Origin: Batillaria attramentaria
Lineage: Eukaryota; Mollusca; Gastropoda; Batillariidae
NCBI GenBank assembly: GCA_018292915.2
Contig: JACVVK020000392.1
Location: forward strand, 554,001 to 618,000
Direction: 5' to 3'
Length of the DNA: 64,000 nucleotides
Shown here: positions 37,950 to 49,493 of the stretch, piece after piece
Layout: each line of letters begins with the position of its first letter
Numbering within the stretch: the first letter of the stretch is position 1
Position numbers and translations under genes: made by a program
Notes under the pieces: generated by a model
What the model saw: only the letters and a program-made list of their open reading frames with translations
Database searches by the model: none
Told to the model about the DNA's origin: nothing

Positions 37950-38305
37950 GACAACTTGAACGAAAATGTAAATGAATTGAGCTTCGCACTTCGCCTACAA
38001 CCGCACCGACACTGCGGTACAGAGACACTGAGCACTCGAGGTTGAAATAACCAAACAAAGCTAAATCTTACCTCTGAAAACTCATCACTGAAAGCAGAAC
38101 CACTACATTTACAAAACATTCAAGTAACAGAGACAAGGCCACGCGTAAAATAAAGTTCTGCAGTTTACAGTAACATCGGCTGCACGCGATTTTAGCACAG
38201 GCATCTAGTCCGGGCGTCATGCCGTACACGCACATGTGCCGTAAACGAGCAGCTGTATACACGTACACGTTCTGGGTCCACGAAGACAGTGACACGGGTT
38301 GTTGT

Positions 38306-40661
38306 CTAAACAAGGGTGCCGAAACAAGAGGCTCCGGAACACTCGGGGAATGGGAAAGTGTCGGGGATGATCTGACTCTCTGTTGTGAACTCCAGCACAG
38401 CTCCGTCATCCACACCCTCAAACGTCACCTGCACACACACAAGGCAGTCTTGCATGTGGTGGGCACATCCAGCAAGTGTTCACCAACCTGTTCGTGAACT
38501 TGCGAAATGCGTGCAGATTCCTGCACAATGTATGTGTTTCCCCGCGCAGAGCGCCCAAGTACCAACAGTTGAGTTTTTGATGTTGACGGCCGTGGTTTAT
38601 GTTGATATTAATGAACATACTGCTTTCTTTCAGGGGGTGGGGGTGTTGTTGATGGTGTTTTGTTGGGGTTTATTTGGTGGGTTTTTTTTTTGGGTTTTTT
38701 TTGGGTGTGTGTGTGTGTTTGTTTTTTGTTTGTTTTTAATTTGTTTATTTTTGGGTTTCTGTTGTTTTTCTTTGTTTTAGTTGTTTGGTTTTTTGGCTTG
38801 GTTTTTTTTCCGGGTATTTCGTGTTTTGTTTGTTTATTTTTGTTGTTGAAGTTTGTTTTTTTGTTTGGTTTTGTTGTTGTTATTGTTGTTTAGGGGGAAG
38901 GAAGGTGGGGGATGGGGAAATGACGTTGAGTTCAACCGGTAGCAACTGAAACTCTAACACTGCTGTTATAACACGTGCCACCAACAGACGCGGAAGTCTC
39001 TCACAATGACGTAGTTTCTTTCACCACCCAAGACCCAATAGTTATGACCCATGACTGTGCCATCGCTTACCTGAATAAAGAACCCCAACCAACCCTGCGT
39101 TGGGTTGTCGAACGTTGCTTGGAATGTGTTGTTTCCCTGCAAAAACCGAACAAAACCACTGTCATTTTGACATACTTGTTACTTTGTCGCAGCTTTGTAT
39201 TTACTTTATATTTGTATACATACAGTGTCAGTTTATATGCGAAAATGTATATATGTCTCGTGCATATTGCCCTTGAAAATAACATTGTGAATATCAGAGG
39301 CGCTGAGACCATCCGCTAGGCCACAGGCTTCTTATGCCACTAGTCTCGTGCACAAACACACATGCTGAGAGAGAGAGAGAGAGAGAATGACAATGACAAT
39401 AATCTTTATTTTCCAACGGTAGAAGTTTTGGCAGAAATACCACGTTTGAACTTGCCGTTGCTAAACTACGAGAATATGAGCAAAGGAAGAACATCTACGA
39501 GTATAAGCTACAGGAACATAAGGGGGAAAATGTAGAAAGAAGTTACACATTTAAACTCAATGAAACCACACACACACACACACACACACGAGAATATGAG
39601 CAAAGGAAGAAAAAACTATAAGGGCGGGTGGGTTGGATGTTTCAGTACGAGTGTTACGTCCTTTTCCACCACGTATGGGTGATACCAAAGACGGGGCAAC
39701 CAGAGAAAAATCAATAAGCTACAGGAACATAGACTGAGGAGAGAGAGAGAGAGTTTACCAAGTACTCAGTCTCCCTGGAGTGCCACACGACGGGCTGTGG
39801 CCAGGGTTTCGTGGGATCATCCGGACTGGCCACCAGCAGTCGGAAGTCACGTCTGCAAAATAACAATAAGCACATTAATATAGGCGTTTTATCCCAAATA
39901 TTCCGGGCTCAAAGCGCCGCGAGCTAAACCCAAACACGCGCGCTCACGTGAACCACACGCATTCTCTCACACACTGGATATGAACACATGAACACATTAC
40001 AATCACGTGGTGCCGGCGAACGGCCAGCTCGGCAATTTAAGTTTCGGAATTTTAGAATTGCATTTATTTTTTTTAATTTTGTGGGCTGAACATTTCCAAA
40101 GTAGAGGCCCGGGGAGGAAGCCGGAGTACCCGGAGAGAATCCCCGACGATCGGCCCGAATGAACGGCGCCACATACGAGAAAGAAAAAATCTTCGCCCCG
40201 AGTGGGACTCGGTCCCTTGACCTCTCGCATTGGTGACTAACGTCTTCACCACTAGACCACCGACCGCCCCAAAGTGATAATCCTACAATGCCCGTCAAAA
40301 CTGATCAGACAAAACAAGTCAGTGACATTCATATTTGTGTGGCGTGCTATCGGCCAAATGATCTTTTTTTTTTTTTTTTTTAAACAGATTTTGCAGGAGG
40401 TTTGGCCCTGGTATCGCCAAAACTACATTGACAGTATCTGCTTACCGTTCAGTACTGATGGTCTTGGCGAAGAACGTGAGAACAGTCAGAGGTGGCCGAT
40501 CTGTTGTGAGTCGGATAATACCGCCAGTCGGCGTCTGTAGAAATACGATGTTTCCTTCACAACTGAACAGACTCTTTCTCTCCTACAACAGTCCTTAAAC
40601 TCCAGATCTTAAATCGCTGTTTTTTGTGTTTTTTTTTAATGCATGCTATTTTCTGTGACTA

Positions 40662-40709
<48 letters not shown>

Positions 40710-41977
40710 CATTCACAAACACTCTTTCTCTGCTACCATCCTTTTCCACAACTGACGTATAGGTTGTATCAAAGACGAGGCAACGAGAAAAAGGCCAGCA
40801 CAAATATTTGGCCCAAACCGAGATTCGAACTCACGACCCGCCAAGCGGCACTGAAAGCCCAACGCCGGCTCTACCATTCGGCTATCCTGGCTCCCCACAC
40901 AACTTCAGTTAAGAACTCACTACGGTCTACTTACGGCTTCTCGAGTCCAGTTCATCTTTGGCAGCGGGGTGCCCTGCAACAAGTCCATCAGAAATCACAA
41001 GTTCCGAATCGAAGTAGAACTAAGTTACCACGTAAGGCTTCAGTTTGCGCCGTTTCCGTCCACGAAGGTGTTACACAGTGAAGACAGGTGCCAACTGATG
41101 GCTTGAAAGTCTCAATACGCACGACAAGCATACAAGAGCGTAAACCTTTTTATCGAATGTGCTGAATCTTTGCATCAGTCAGTCACTTTGGTCACAGTAT
41201 AGCATCTAAGACCATTGTGGTGACTGACTCTGGCCGGCGCAGAAGTTGTTCTAGAAGTGTAGCAGACGACAGTATTTGATTGCGGACTGAGGACCAGCTA
41301 GACGGCGCTGATTGGTTGCTATATTTAGCAGCTCTATCGAGTCCCAGTCTCTTCAAAAATGGACCGTAGGCTCAAAGCAAGTCGTATTTCTCTAAAATAT
41401 TAGAAGCCACAGAGTCACAAAAACGGTCGCAATGGCCAGACGACACATCCTCCTATCCGGCAAACAGTCTTACAGCTTCGAAAGCGACAGTTTTCCATCT
41501 CAGCGGCGTTAGGAACATAGAGGCGGTAACCAACTAGACAATCAGTCTCGAATCACACCTGAACAAAGGCCATCTGAATACTTACAGTCACTGCTGAAAG
41601 GAAGAAGGCCCGCATCGTGAAGAACAGGCTGATCTCGTGACCCGCACAGCTGTGTTCCGCGTCGGGCAGGATTCTGTAAACAGACACCGACAAATGAGGC
41701 AGCGCAATCATAACTTGAACCAGGTATGGGTAGTGCTGGCATAGGCACAAGTATGCATGCATGCTCACATACACAGATTCTAAATATTTGGCTTGAAGAA
41801 ACTGTGCAACTCTTACAAAATAAGAAATAATGACACCAACACACTCCTGTCTTATGCAAGGGCAATACATTATTATTATTATTATCATCATTATTATTAT
41901 TATCATTATTAAAAGGTAAGATGACAGCTGGAGTTGTCCCCTGTCACTTTTCTGCTCTTTGTCGATTTCTTTTTCTG

Positions 41978-42008
<31 letters not shown>

Positions 42009-42124
42009 AGAGAACGAACGTTCTCTATTTTCCAGTGGAAGTGATTTAACCAAACGATGATTAATTTTCAATCCGCCGTTTCTTCAATAAAAAAATAAAA
42101 AATAACAACAACAAAAAACTACAC

Positions 42125-42155
<31 letters not shown>

Positions 42156-45100
42156 GCCGATGCACTGAAGACTGCACCACGGCACTTCTTTCACTAATCA
42201 CCTACAATGACCGTTTCGTGCGTGCGGCCGTGGCAGACAATGTTCGTCAAACATTTACCTGAGGTAGGTGGGCTTGGTGAGGTTGTTGAAGTAGTAGTGC
42301 GAGTCGTCAGGCAGGAAGAACTCATCCCCTCCAGTACTGATCACCAGTTTGGGCATGGTCAGACGCGCGTCGTAGGCTAAAATAGGAATTAACTTTATCA
42401 CGACCATGCAACCAGCGCTTGGGCAGAACCCTTCCATACCGTTGCCAACCACACACCTAGCTAGACCCCGGGCGCGAACGCGTAAGGACGCTGTTACATG
42501 TACCAAGCACCCACAACCATGTTATCTCCGCTCTCAGCTTGGCCGCTATGCCCAATTTTTGTAATAAAAAATATTTTCTCATAAAAATGCTCTTTTTTTC
42601 CTTTTTTTTTTTTTTTAAAGAGGGGTGATTTCAAGATGAAAGAGATTGACGTAATGATCTTTTTCCTCGAATGACGTCAATGGACTTACTGCTTTCTTTC
42701 TATGTTTCAGTCATATCAAACTACATGTGCTTCCTTAGTTGTAATGTCTGGCAAAAAGTTTGCCAGACTGTGCCATGTGTTGTGCTCATTATGTATGCCG
42801 TGGGACGCGACTGGCTGAATTCTTGGGGCTCGCCCCTTTTGACTGACAGGAATGGAGTCGCTAATTTGACAATGCCAATGACAATCTCAGCAATACAGAC
42901 ATTAGTGAGACTTAGTAGGGCTTCGTACGGAGAACTTCGTTGGGCAGCGTAACCCACTTGCATGTAAATTAGGCACGTTACGGGTACCATTAGCTAATCG
43001 CAGCGCGTTAGCAGCTCGCAGCCTCTGCCGTGTGAGCCTAATTTACATGTAAATGGGTTACGCTCCTCAACGAAGTACTCCTTACGAAGTCCTACTAAAT
43101 CTCACTATTAGCGTTGCAGACAGTTTGTGACTTACAGATGGGATCTACGATGTCGGCCATGAGCTGTGTGTTCGGGTTGTCCAGTTGGCTGGTGAAATTC
43201 AGGTCGTAATAGTCTTTGAAGGCGAACGTCCAGCCGCCGTACGCACGGAAATGATGATGCAGATTCTGAAGAGAACCAAAAGCCCTGAAAAAGTGTCTGC
43301 AATCGGCGTTGCATCAAAGATCATACACATTCTCCATAGTCTTTGGTTATATTCAGGGCCCGAATGTAAAAGTCGAGGTTAATTTAACGGGCAAAGATTG
43401 GGGGCAAAGATTTTCTACTATATTTAGCGTAGTTCTACTACATGACCCGGAAGCTATTACTGGTCTGTAACCTTGTAACAAACCTTGACCATGTTGAGGA
43501 GGTCCATAACAATGGGAGCGATGCCGACCACACGCTTGTCAACAACGGCTGTTGTCCAGGTTGTCCAGCCACGCTGCGCAAAAAAATCAAATTAACCATA
43601 CAACACACGGACAACAATTAAGTAAGATAAGATTATATACATGTATAAATACTTTTTCCTCTGTAAAATAAACGGATCGTCATGTATATAATTATGTCTG
43701 TAACTTCTACCGTTGTAAAATAAAGGTTCTTGTTCTTGTTCTCTCTCTCTCTCCCCCCCCCCCCTCCCACACACACACCTCCCGGCCCCCTTAGCCGCGA
43801 ATTAGCCTTTGTTGCTTGCGCGGCGTTAAGCCCTAAATGCCCAAGTAACTAACTCTAGCCCCCCCCCCCCACCACCACCACCCTCTCTCTCTCCCTCCAC
43901 CGCAGATAATCATTTTCAGTAATTGTGAGGGAAAACAGAAAAGGAAGCGAAACTGACTGCAAGTGGATATAAACAACTAAACAACAAAAGAGAGAAAAAA
44001 AAGTTTTTTTTGTTTTTTTGTTTTTTGTCCTGATGAAGGCACAAAGCCGAAACGTCGACGTGCTGACGGTCAAATGTGTCTTGTAAGATAAGTAGCTAAT
44101 ATTTTTCTTTCTTGTTGATTCTAGGTGGGTCGGTGGGTGGGTGGGTGTTTCGGGGTTTAACGTCCTTTTCCACCACATACGGGTGATAACAAAGACGGGA
44201 CAACGATGAAAAGGCCAGCACAAATATTTGGCCCCAGCCGGGATACGAACTCACGACCCGAGCACTGAGAGTCCAACGTTCTACCATTCGGCCACCCCGG
44301 CTCCCCTTGTTAATTCTAGGTAATTGTGAGGAATGAAACAGGGGACGCAGAAGAAAAGAGAGGAAAGAATGACAATGGTGAACAACTACAGTGATGACAG
44401 TTTGCTAATATTTGACTGCAGGTTCGGGGGGGGGGGGGGGGGGGGGGACAAATACCTTGGATGCCCCTGCCACGAAGAACTCGCTGACGTTGACACCTTG
44501 TTGTTTCATCACAAAGTCGGTCACGGTGTCCATGGCGCGAACAGCTGCCTAACACACATGAATCGACACATCTCAAAATCTGGTTAGAGGGAATACAAGG
44601 GAGTGTGTCAGTGCCGGGGGGGGGGGGGGGGGGGGGGGGAGAGGGGGTAAGGGGGGGGAGCTTATTTGGTGTCTTCTGTACACCAGGGCGTAATAGTCGA
44701 GGTTAGGGCTTTTAGCCTGGGTTAGAGTCTAACCTCGAACTAAACTAGCTCTAGGGTTAATTTTTTTTTTTTAAATCAAGAAGCGAGCCCATTCAAGCAA
44801 GGTGCGTATGCCGTTATAGAAGGATTTTTTTCCTTCCTTTCTTCGCTTTCTTTCTTATCTAATTTTGCTTTTGGGTTTCTTTTGTCCTTGTCTGGGTTAG
44901 GCCCGTAGCCGTGGGTTAAATTAACCTCGACTTTTACATACGGGCCCAGGAAGTAGTTCGTATACTATAGACTAGAGTTTGTAGCACACGATTCGGAAAA
45001 CAAGGCTGGAGATCGTCTGCCGGTGACGCATCCAAATTCGTGCTGTAGTGAGCAACAAAGCAAAACGAAGAAGAAGAAGAAGATAAAAAGAAATACATCT

Positions 45101-46974
45101 TACTGGTGAAAAGTTGTTTACACGTAGGTAAATGCGTGCTTCAAACTGATTTACGATCTTGCGGCGGAAATTTGTACCAGCCGCCATCAGTGAACAGTAC
45201 AGTCCCCTTTCGTTGTCTCGGATTTCCCACACTTATATTTGCAGTCTTTACGGGCCTGTCGGGTGACGTAGAAACCGAACAGCGACTTCGTTCGTGATTT
45301 CTAACGCCGGGTTGCAGTGCGTAGGCTCTTATAGTTGTCACACTTTTGATTCCGACCGAAGTTGCCACCCAGCCGACATACAGTCAAAATCCCCGCCGCC
45401 CCACAATGCTCTAACCAGCCTTTGTGAATGTAGGAATCTGACCACCCAGGTCTCCCGAATCACTGAGATGAACCGGACAAACCAGGAGGGTGATTTCAAA
45501 GATGTGCAATGAAAATAGGATGGCACACACTTTGACACTTTGGAAAAACGAAGTTGTCTAAGGCATGCTTGGAGCCTTCAGTAATCTTACATGGTTGGCA
45601 TAACATATCAGCTGCATTTCCTGCAACGCTAATCAGTCACTGGGAATGTTGGAACATCTCAAATCACGATTGTCACCTTGGTCATAGGCATGCGCAGCAG
45701 GATCTCCGGGTCGCTCGTGTTTTGGATGAAGGTCTTCCACGTCCACGCGATCACCGCGTCCTCATCACGGCTTTTCTGGGTCGGGTCAGCCTGCAAGGAT
45801 ATCAGTGGTCACTGACATTTCACAAACTTTTGTTTCTATTCTGTAGTCATTGACAGTTGTTTGTAGGGCCTCCAATCACTTTACTCTCCCTCCCCGGTCC
45901 TCCACCCTTCACGGCGTACGCTTCCTGACCTGAGACTGAACCCGGTAAGGGTAACAGGCGGTTGAACTCCCAGACGTATTTCAGCAATGTGACAGACAAT
46001 GTGTGGGACTTCAGTATGAATAGGCCTACCATGGACGTTGAAGTCTGATTACTGAGACCTTTGTCAGGCATCATAGGACTTTTGTAGACTCAGTTTCATC
46101 GAATCAGTGCGCCAAATCCGTGCATCGGATTCAGTCACTTGGGACACAATATAACATCTGACACCATTATCGTGACTCTGGCTGGCATAGATAATAGATA
46201 TACAATGCTGTTTTACTGATGTGCGTAGCGCGTACCGTGGCCGCGTACTGAGCAGACGTTACTTGGTTGCGGGCTGAAAAGTGAAAACCAGCTAAACAGG
46301 CTGGTCAGTTCAGTGGTGGCCATTCAGTCAGTTTTAGCGACTCGGTTTGTCGGTCGGCGTGTAGTACAGGTACAGAAGCGTCAGGCCAAAGACAGTAATA
46401 TTTCTCTACTATTCGAAGCCGCAAAGTCACGAAAATGGTCGCAGTGACCAAAAGGAACACCGTTTATTCATATCAGTACAAAAAGCCTCACGCTTAGAGG
46501 TTTGTACTGAGCGGCAGTTTTTCTCCTGCGGCGAACACTGACAGTCATTACGAATATTAAGACTTCGCACTGGGAGGTATTTGTATCAAAGTTTTGTTGT
46601 CGGTCGTCTTCAGCTCTCTCTCTCTCTCTCTCTCTCTGTCGATGAGTGTTCAAGTACTGAGGCACAAGTGTGAAACTACGTCTAGGAGTAGCTCCGTATT
46701 TGTACTGCTACTGGTAGCTAGCGTCACTCTCATGATCTACATCTCCGTCTCTCTGCGGTCTGTAGAACAGACATCTGCGCCGAATGTTTCACTTTGTCTG
46801 GTTTCTCAGATATTGCACAGCACAGATTCAACGGGAAAGAAGTCAAATGGCTGTCTTACCTTGAAGACAATGGGTTGGTTTGGGATCTGCTTGAGGTTTG
46901 CGGCCACGGCTCCAGTACTGGCGCCAAGCATTGTTGTCAGCGCCACGAAGTTGTCTGTTGGCGACGGCGGGCTG

Positions 46975-47008
<34 letters not shown>

Positions 47009-49214
47009 TTAGGTCCGCGCTGACCTCTCTTGACCCATCAGTGTACATCATCAGTGTGTCTCTGGCCCGGCGGTTTCCACCACTCGAGACACCGAATAAT
47101 TTTAAGAGCACAAATTTTTCTGCACGCATTTTACCAGGAGATACCGGCCCTACTACGGGGAAAGGCTAGAAAACTGAAACTCCCCACTCTGAAATGTAAA
47201 ACAGTATATGATAGAACTATATGAGGAGTCGGGGTGGCCGAATGGTAGAGCGTTGGACTTCCAATGCTCGGGCGTGAGTTCGAATCCCGCCTGGGGCCAA
47301 ATATTTGTGCTGGCCTTTTCATCGTTGCCCCGTCTTTGATATCACCCGTATGTGGTGGAAAAGGACGCTACACTCCTAAACACCCCCCCCCCCCCCACAC
47401 ACACACACACACCCCTGATAGAGCTTTACAAAATACTGACTGACGGAGAAACACGATCCAGAGGTCTGCAACTTCATCAAACTAAGTAGTACTGAACATG
47501 ATACAAGTGGGCACAAATTCAAAATTGAAAAAAAGAGTACACCAGACTGATCCAGTCTTTGAAAACATTCCGGCTTCATACATAGAAGCATCGATCTGTG
47601 GAACAGCCTCCCGGCAGCCGTACGTAGTAGAAGCAGAATCAGTACTGACTTTCGAGTGGTTACTCCATCAGCACTGGAAGAAGCAGGAATTCAAGTATAA
47701 CGCTTAAAAGCCCTTGCAAAGATAGAAAATTGACTTGAAATCTTCAGATCACTAGGAGCCACTTCAAGCCACTATGATTTATATCATGCAATCTGCAGCG
47801 GTCTCGGGCCTGTCTGGGAAAAGCCCACGCCGGCGTTGCATAATGGTGACTTGAAGTGGCTCCTACTGGTGTGCAGTGGCTTGTTCTTTTGAACAAGTCT
47901 TGTCATATAGAGGCCGGGCTAGGGATGGTAGGGCTCTGGGCCCGCATGTAAAAGTCGGGGTTAGGGAGTTTAGCCCCGGGGTGGGGTCTAACCTCGAACT
48001 AAACTAGCTCTAGGGTTAAATTTTCTGCTTTTTGTTTTTGTTTTGTTTTTGTTTGTTTGTTTTGTTTTGTTTTAAATCAAGAAGAGAGCTCGTTCCAGCA
48101 AGGTGCCTAAGCCGTTACAGAAGGATTGTTTTTACCTTTCTTCGCTTCCTTTCTTATCTAATTTTGCTTTTGGGTTTCTTTTGTCCTAGTCTGGGTTTAG
48201 GCCCGTAGCCGTGGGCTAAATTAACCTCGACTTTTACATACGGGCCCTGCTTCTTAACAGATAACGTCTACCCTGACAAGCCAGCCATGAGAAACTACAA
48301 CCGCCAACAAGAAGCTGACACCACTGAGAGGCCGACGGCCTGCAATCAGACGGAAGTGGACCTGTAACACATGTTCACTGCAGTAGCGCACGTCGCTTTT
48401 TGAAGGTCTAGGTAGATTCCCGGCAACCCGTCATAATATATCATGATGATGATGATGGAGACTTGATGTAGCGCACGGCTCCACCCTAACTGAGTGCTCA
48501 CGGCGCTTAGGGAGAGGTTTTGAAAGGAAAGATATGGGGGGGGGGGGGGGGGGGGCTGCAGATGGCTTTACTCATGATGCTAAATGCCTACCCGTCATGG
48601 TTACTGCCACCGTCGATGAAGAGGACTGCCGCCTTGTACTTGATGACGTCAGGCACAGTAACAGACAGGTAGTGCCACCACACGGGCCGGTCAAGCACCG
48701 CCGCTACACACAGCACGTGAAGTTTGTACTAACGCCGCTGGACCATTTTCATTTATATATTTGTCTCTTTATTGATGAACACATTACTCGCGCCGATATA
48801 TGTGATGGGTGATATGTGTGACCAACATAGCTTGCCTGCTCATTCACAAAAGCTTAATGTTCTTGATACAATGACCCCCCCCCCTCCCCTCCCCCCTCCC
48901 AACTGAAATAACAACCCAAGACATACGAACAAAAACACAACATACAAAAACAAAACATAAAGCCAAATGAAAACATCCCCCCCCCCCCCAAAAAAAAACA
49001 AAAACAAACAACCAACAACAACAAAACAAAAACCAACAAAAACAAAAAACAAAAAACAAACCAAAACAAAAAAAGCACAAAAACAACAACAAAAACACAC
49101 AAAACACCAAACAAACCAACAACAACAATCAAAAACAAACAAAACAACAAAAAACAAGAAACGAACAACAACAACCAAAAAACAAACAAAGAAAAACAAC
49201 AGGAGAAAATTCCG

Positions 49215-49266
<52 letters not shown>

Positions 49267-49493
49267 AAACATCACCAACCACCACCCAAACCGAATCGCT
49301 CACTTGATTTCCAAGTCTGCGATGTCATATTGATGTTGTAGAGCGTGTAGTTGGGTCCACGGAATTTGCTGATGACGGTGTAGTTGTAAGTGGGGTCGAA
49401 CCGGTTGACGTAGTCGTCCAGAGGGCTGGCCCGTGTAGCAACAGTCACCATGCATACCGTCACAACCATTAAGAGCCACCGCACACGATCCAT
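38306..49493 (-). CDS. Secreted PhoPQ-related / AprA-like protein, complete
   Basis: Member of the PhoPQ-activated pathogenicity-related family (Pfam PF10142 as remembered), which includes Dictyostelium AprA, a secreted proliferation repressor. Fourteen exons in transcript order: 49493-49304, 48703-48592, 46971-46860, 45790-45677, 44548-44456, 43573-43484, 43265-43136, 42376-42259, 41673-41586, 40973-40935, 40534-40446, 39852-39759, 39136-39071, 38428-38306. All phases agree and give 485 residues. The N-terminus MDRVRWLLMVVTVCMVTVATRA is a clear signal peptide, followed by SPLDDYVNRFDPTYNY. An alpha/beta-hydrolase-like triad can be proposed: Ser206 in VAGASKRGW, Asp298 in STGGDEFF, His327 in PDAEHSCAGH. 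Several N-glycosylation sequons (NYT, NMT, NTS) fit secretion. The C-terminus keeps the IIPDTFPFPEC and CFGTLV signature. Enzyme activity is not known for animal members. Exon 10 is only 39 bases. Confidence 0.92.
38630..38895. repeat. G/T-only low-complexity block
   Basis: About 265 bases of TTTGGG/GTTT-type sequence almost without A or C on the plus strand. Lies in intron 13 of the AprA-like gene. It mirrors the A/C block at 48.9 kb. Confidence 0.8.
39622..39708 (-). mobile_element. SINE type A, tail-only fragment
   Basis: Matches the distal body of type A SINEs (CGTCCTTTTCCACCACGTA...GTGATACCAAAGACGGGGCA) but lacks the tRNA head. Lies in intron 12 of the AprA-like gene. Confidence 0.6.
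39858..40270 (-). mobile_element. tRNA-derived SINE (type C), copy 2, adjoining a splice acceptor
   Basis: Same family and orientation as 10395-10774. Its T-rich (ATT)-type tail ends at the acceptor of AprA-like exon 12 (exon first base 39852), so the tail forms the pyrimidine tract. Confidence 0.75.
40663..40706. repeat. (GT)n microsatellite
   Basis: Perfect GT run next to a type A SINE in intron 10 of the AprA-like gene. Confidence 0.95.
40736..40895 (-). mobile_element. tRNA-derived SINE (type A)
   Basis: On the minus strand a tRNA-like head with a GAGTTCGAATCTC B box is followed by GGGCCAAATATTTGTGCTGG. It borders a (GT)n run. Lies in intron 10 of the AprA-like gene. Confidence 0.7.
42896..43125. 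mobile_element. Foldback (hairpin) element
   Basis: Imperfect inverted arms of about 85 bp. The left arm has TTCGTTGGGCAGCGTAACCC and TGTAAATTAGGC; the right arm carries the complements GCCTAATTTACATG and GGGTTACGCTCCTCAACGAA. They surround a short non-repeated centre near 43000. It lies in intron 7 of the AprA-like gene, ending just next to the exon 7 donor. Confidence 0.75.
43363..43400. mobile_element. Terminal fragment of the GGGCCC MITE
   Basis: GGGCCCGAATGTAAAAGTCG followed by AGGTTAATTTAAC matches one end of the MITE family; the rest is missing. Confidence 0.55.
44135..44305 (-). mobile_element. tRNA-derived SINE (type A)
   Basis: Minus-strand head with an A/B box (GAGTTCGTATCCC) and the family marker GGGGCCAAATATTTGTGCTG. 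Lies in intron 5 of the AprA-like gene. Confidence 0.75.
44687..44949. mobile_element. GGGCCC-ended MITE family, copy 2
   Basis: Shares the interior (AACTAGCTCTAGGGTTAA, CCGTAGCCGTGGGTTAAAT) and the right end ACATACGGGCCC with the other copies. The left end is worn. Confidence 0.7.
46979..47006. repeat. (CA)n microsatellite at the acceptor of AprA-like exon 3
   Basis: On the transcribed (minus) strand this is a (TG)n run ending a few bases before the acceptor TGGCAG, taking the place of a pyrimidine tract. Confidence 0.9.
47225..47400 (+). mobile_element. tRNA-derived SINE (type A), best-preserved copy
   Basis: Head GGGGTGGCCGAATGGTAGAG with B box GAGTTCGAATCCC, then GGGGCCAAATATTTGTGCTG and the family 3' body ending in a C run. 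The head resembles a Leu/Ser-type tRNA start, but the 3' half does not fold as a tRNA. Confidence 0.8.
47939..48246. mobile_element. GGGCCC-ended MITE family, copy 3
   Basis: The most complete copy (308 bp). GGGCCCGCATGTAAAAGTCG at the left matches the complement of the right end, CGACTTTTACATACGGGCCC. Lies in intron 2 of the AprA-like gene. Confidence 0.8.
48870..49265. repeat. A/C-only low-complexity block ending in (CA)n
   Basis: Nearly 400 bases almost without G or T on the plus strand, ending in (CA)n at 49219-49263. It lies in intron 1 of the AprA-like gene. Long translated frames here are artefacts of composition. Confidence 0.8.

Noticed and set aside
47225..47310. Possible functional tRNA genes (also at 5749, 9085, 10774, 40270, 44305, 50874, 50998)
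   Set aside because: Each has Pol III A and B boxes but no complete cloverleaf, and each continues into a shared repeat body. They are SINE heads.
48840..49268. Minus-strand frames rich in Cys, Val and Phe
   Set aside because: They arise from a G/T-only low-complexity tract ending in a (TG)n repeat and lie within an intron.
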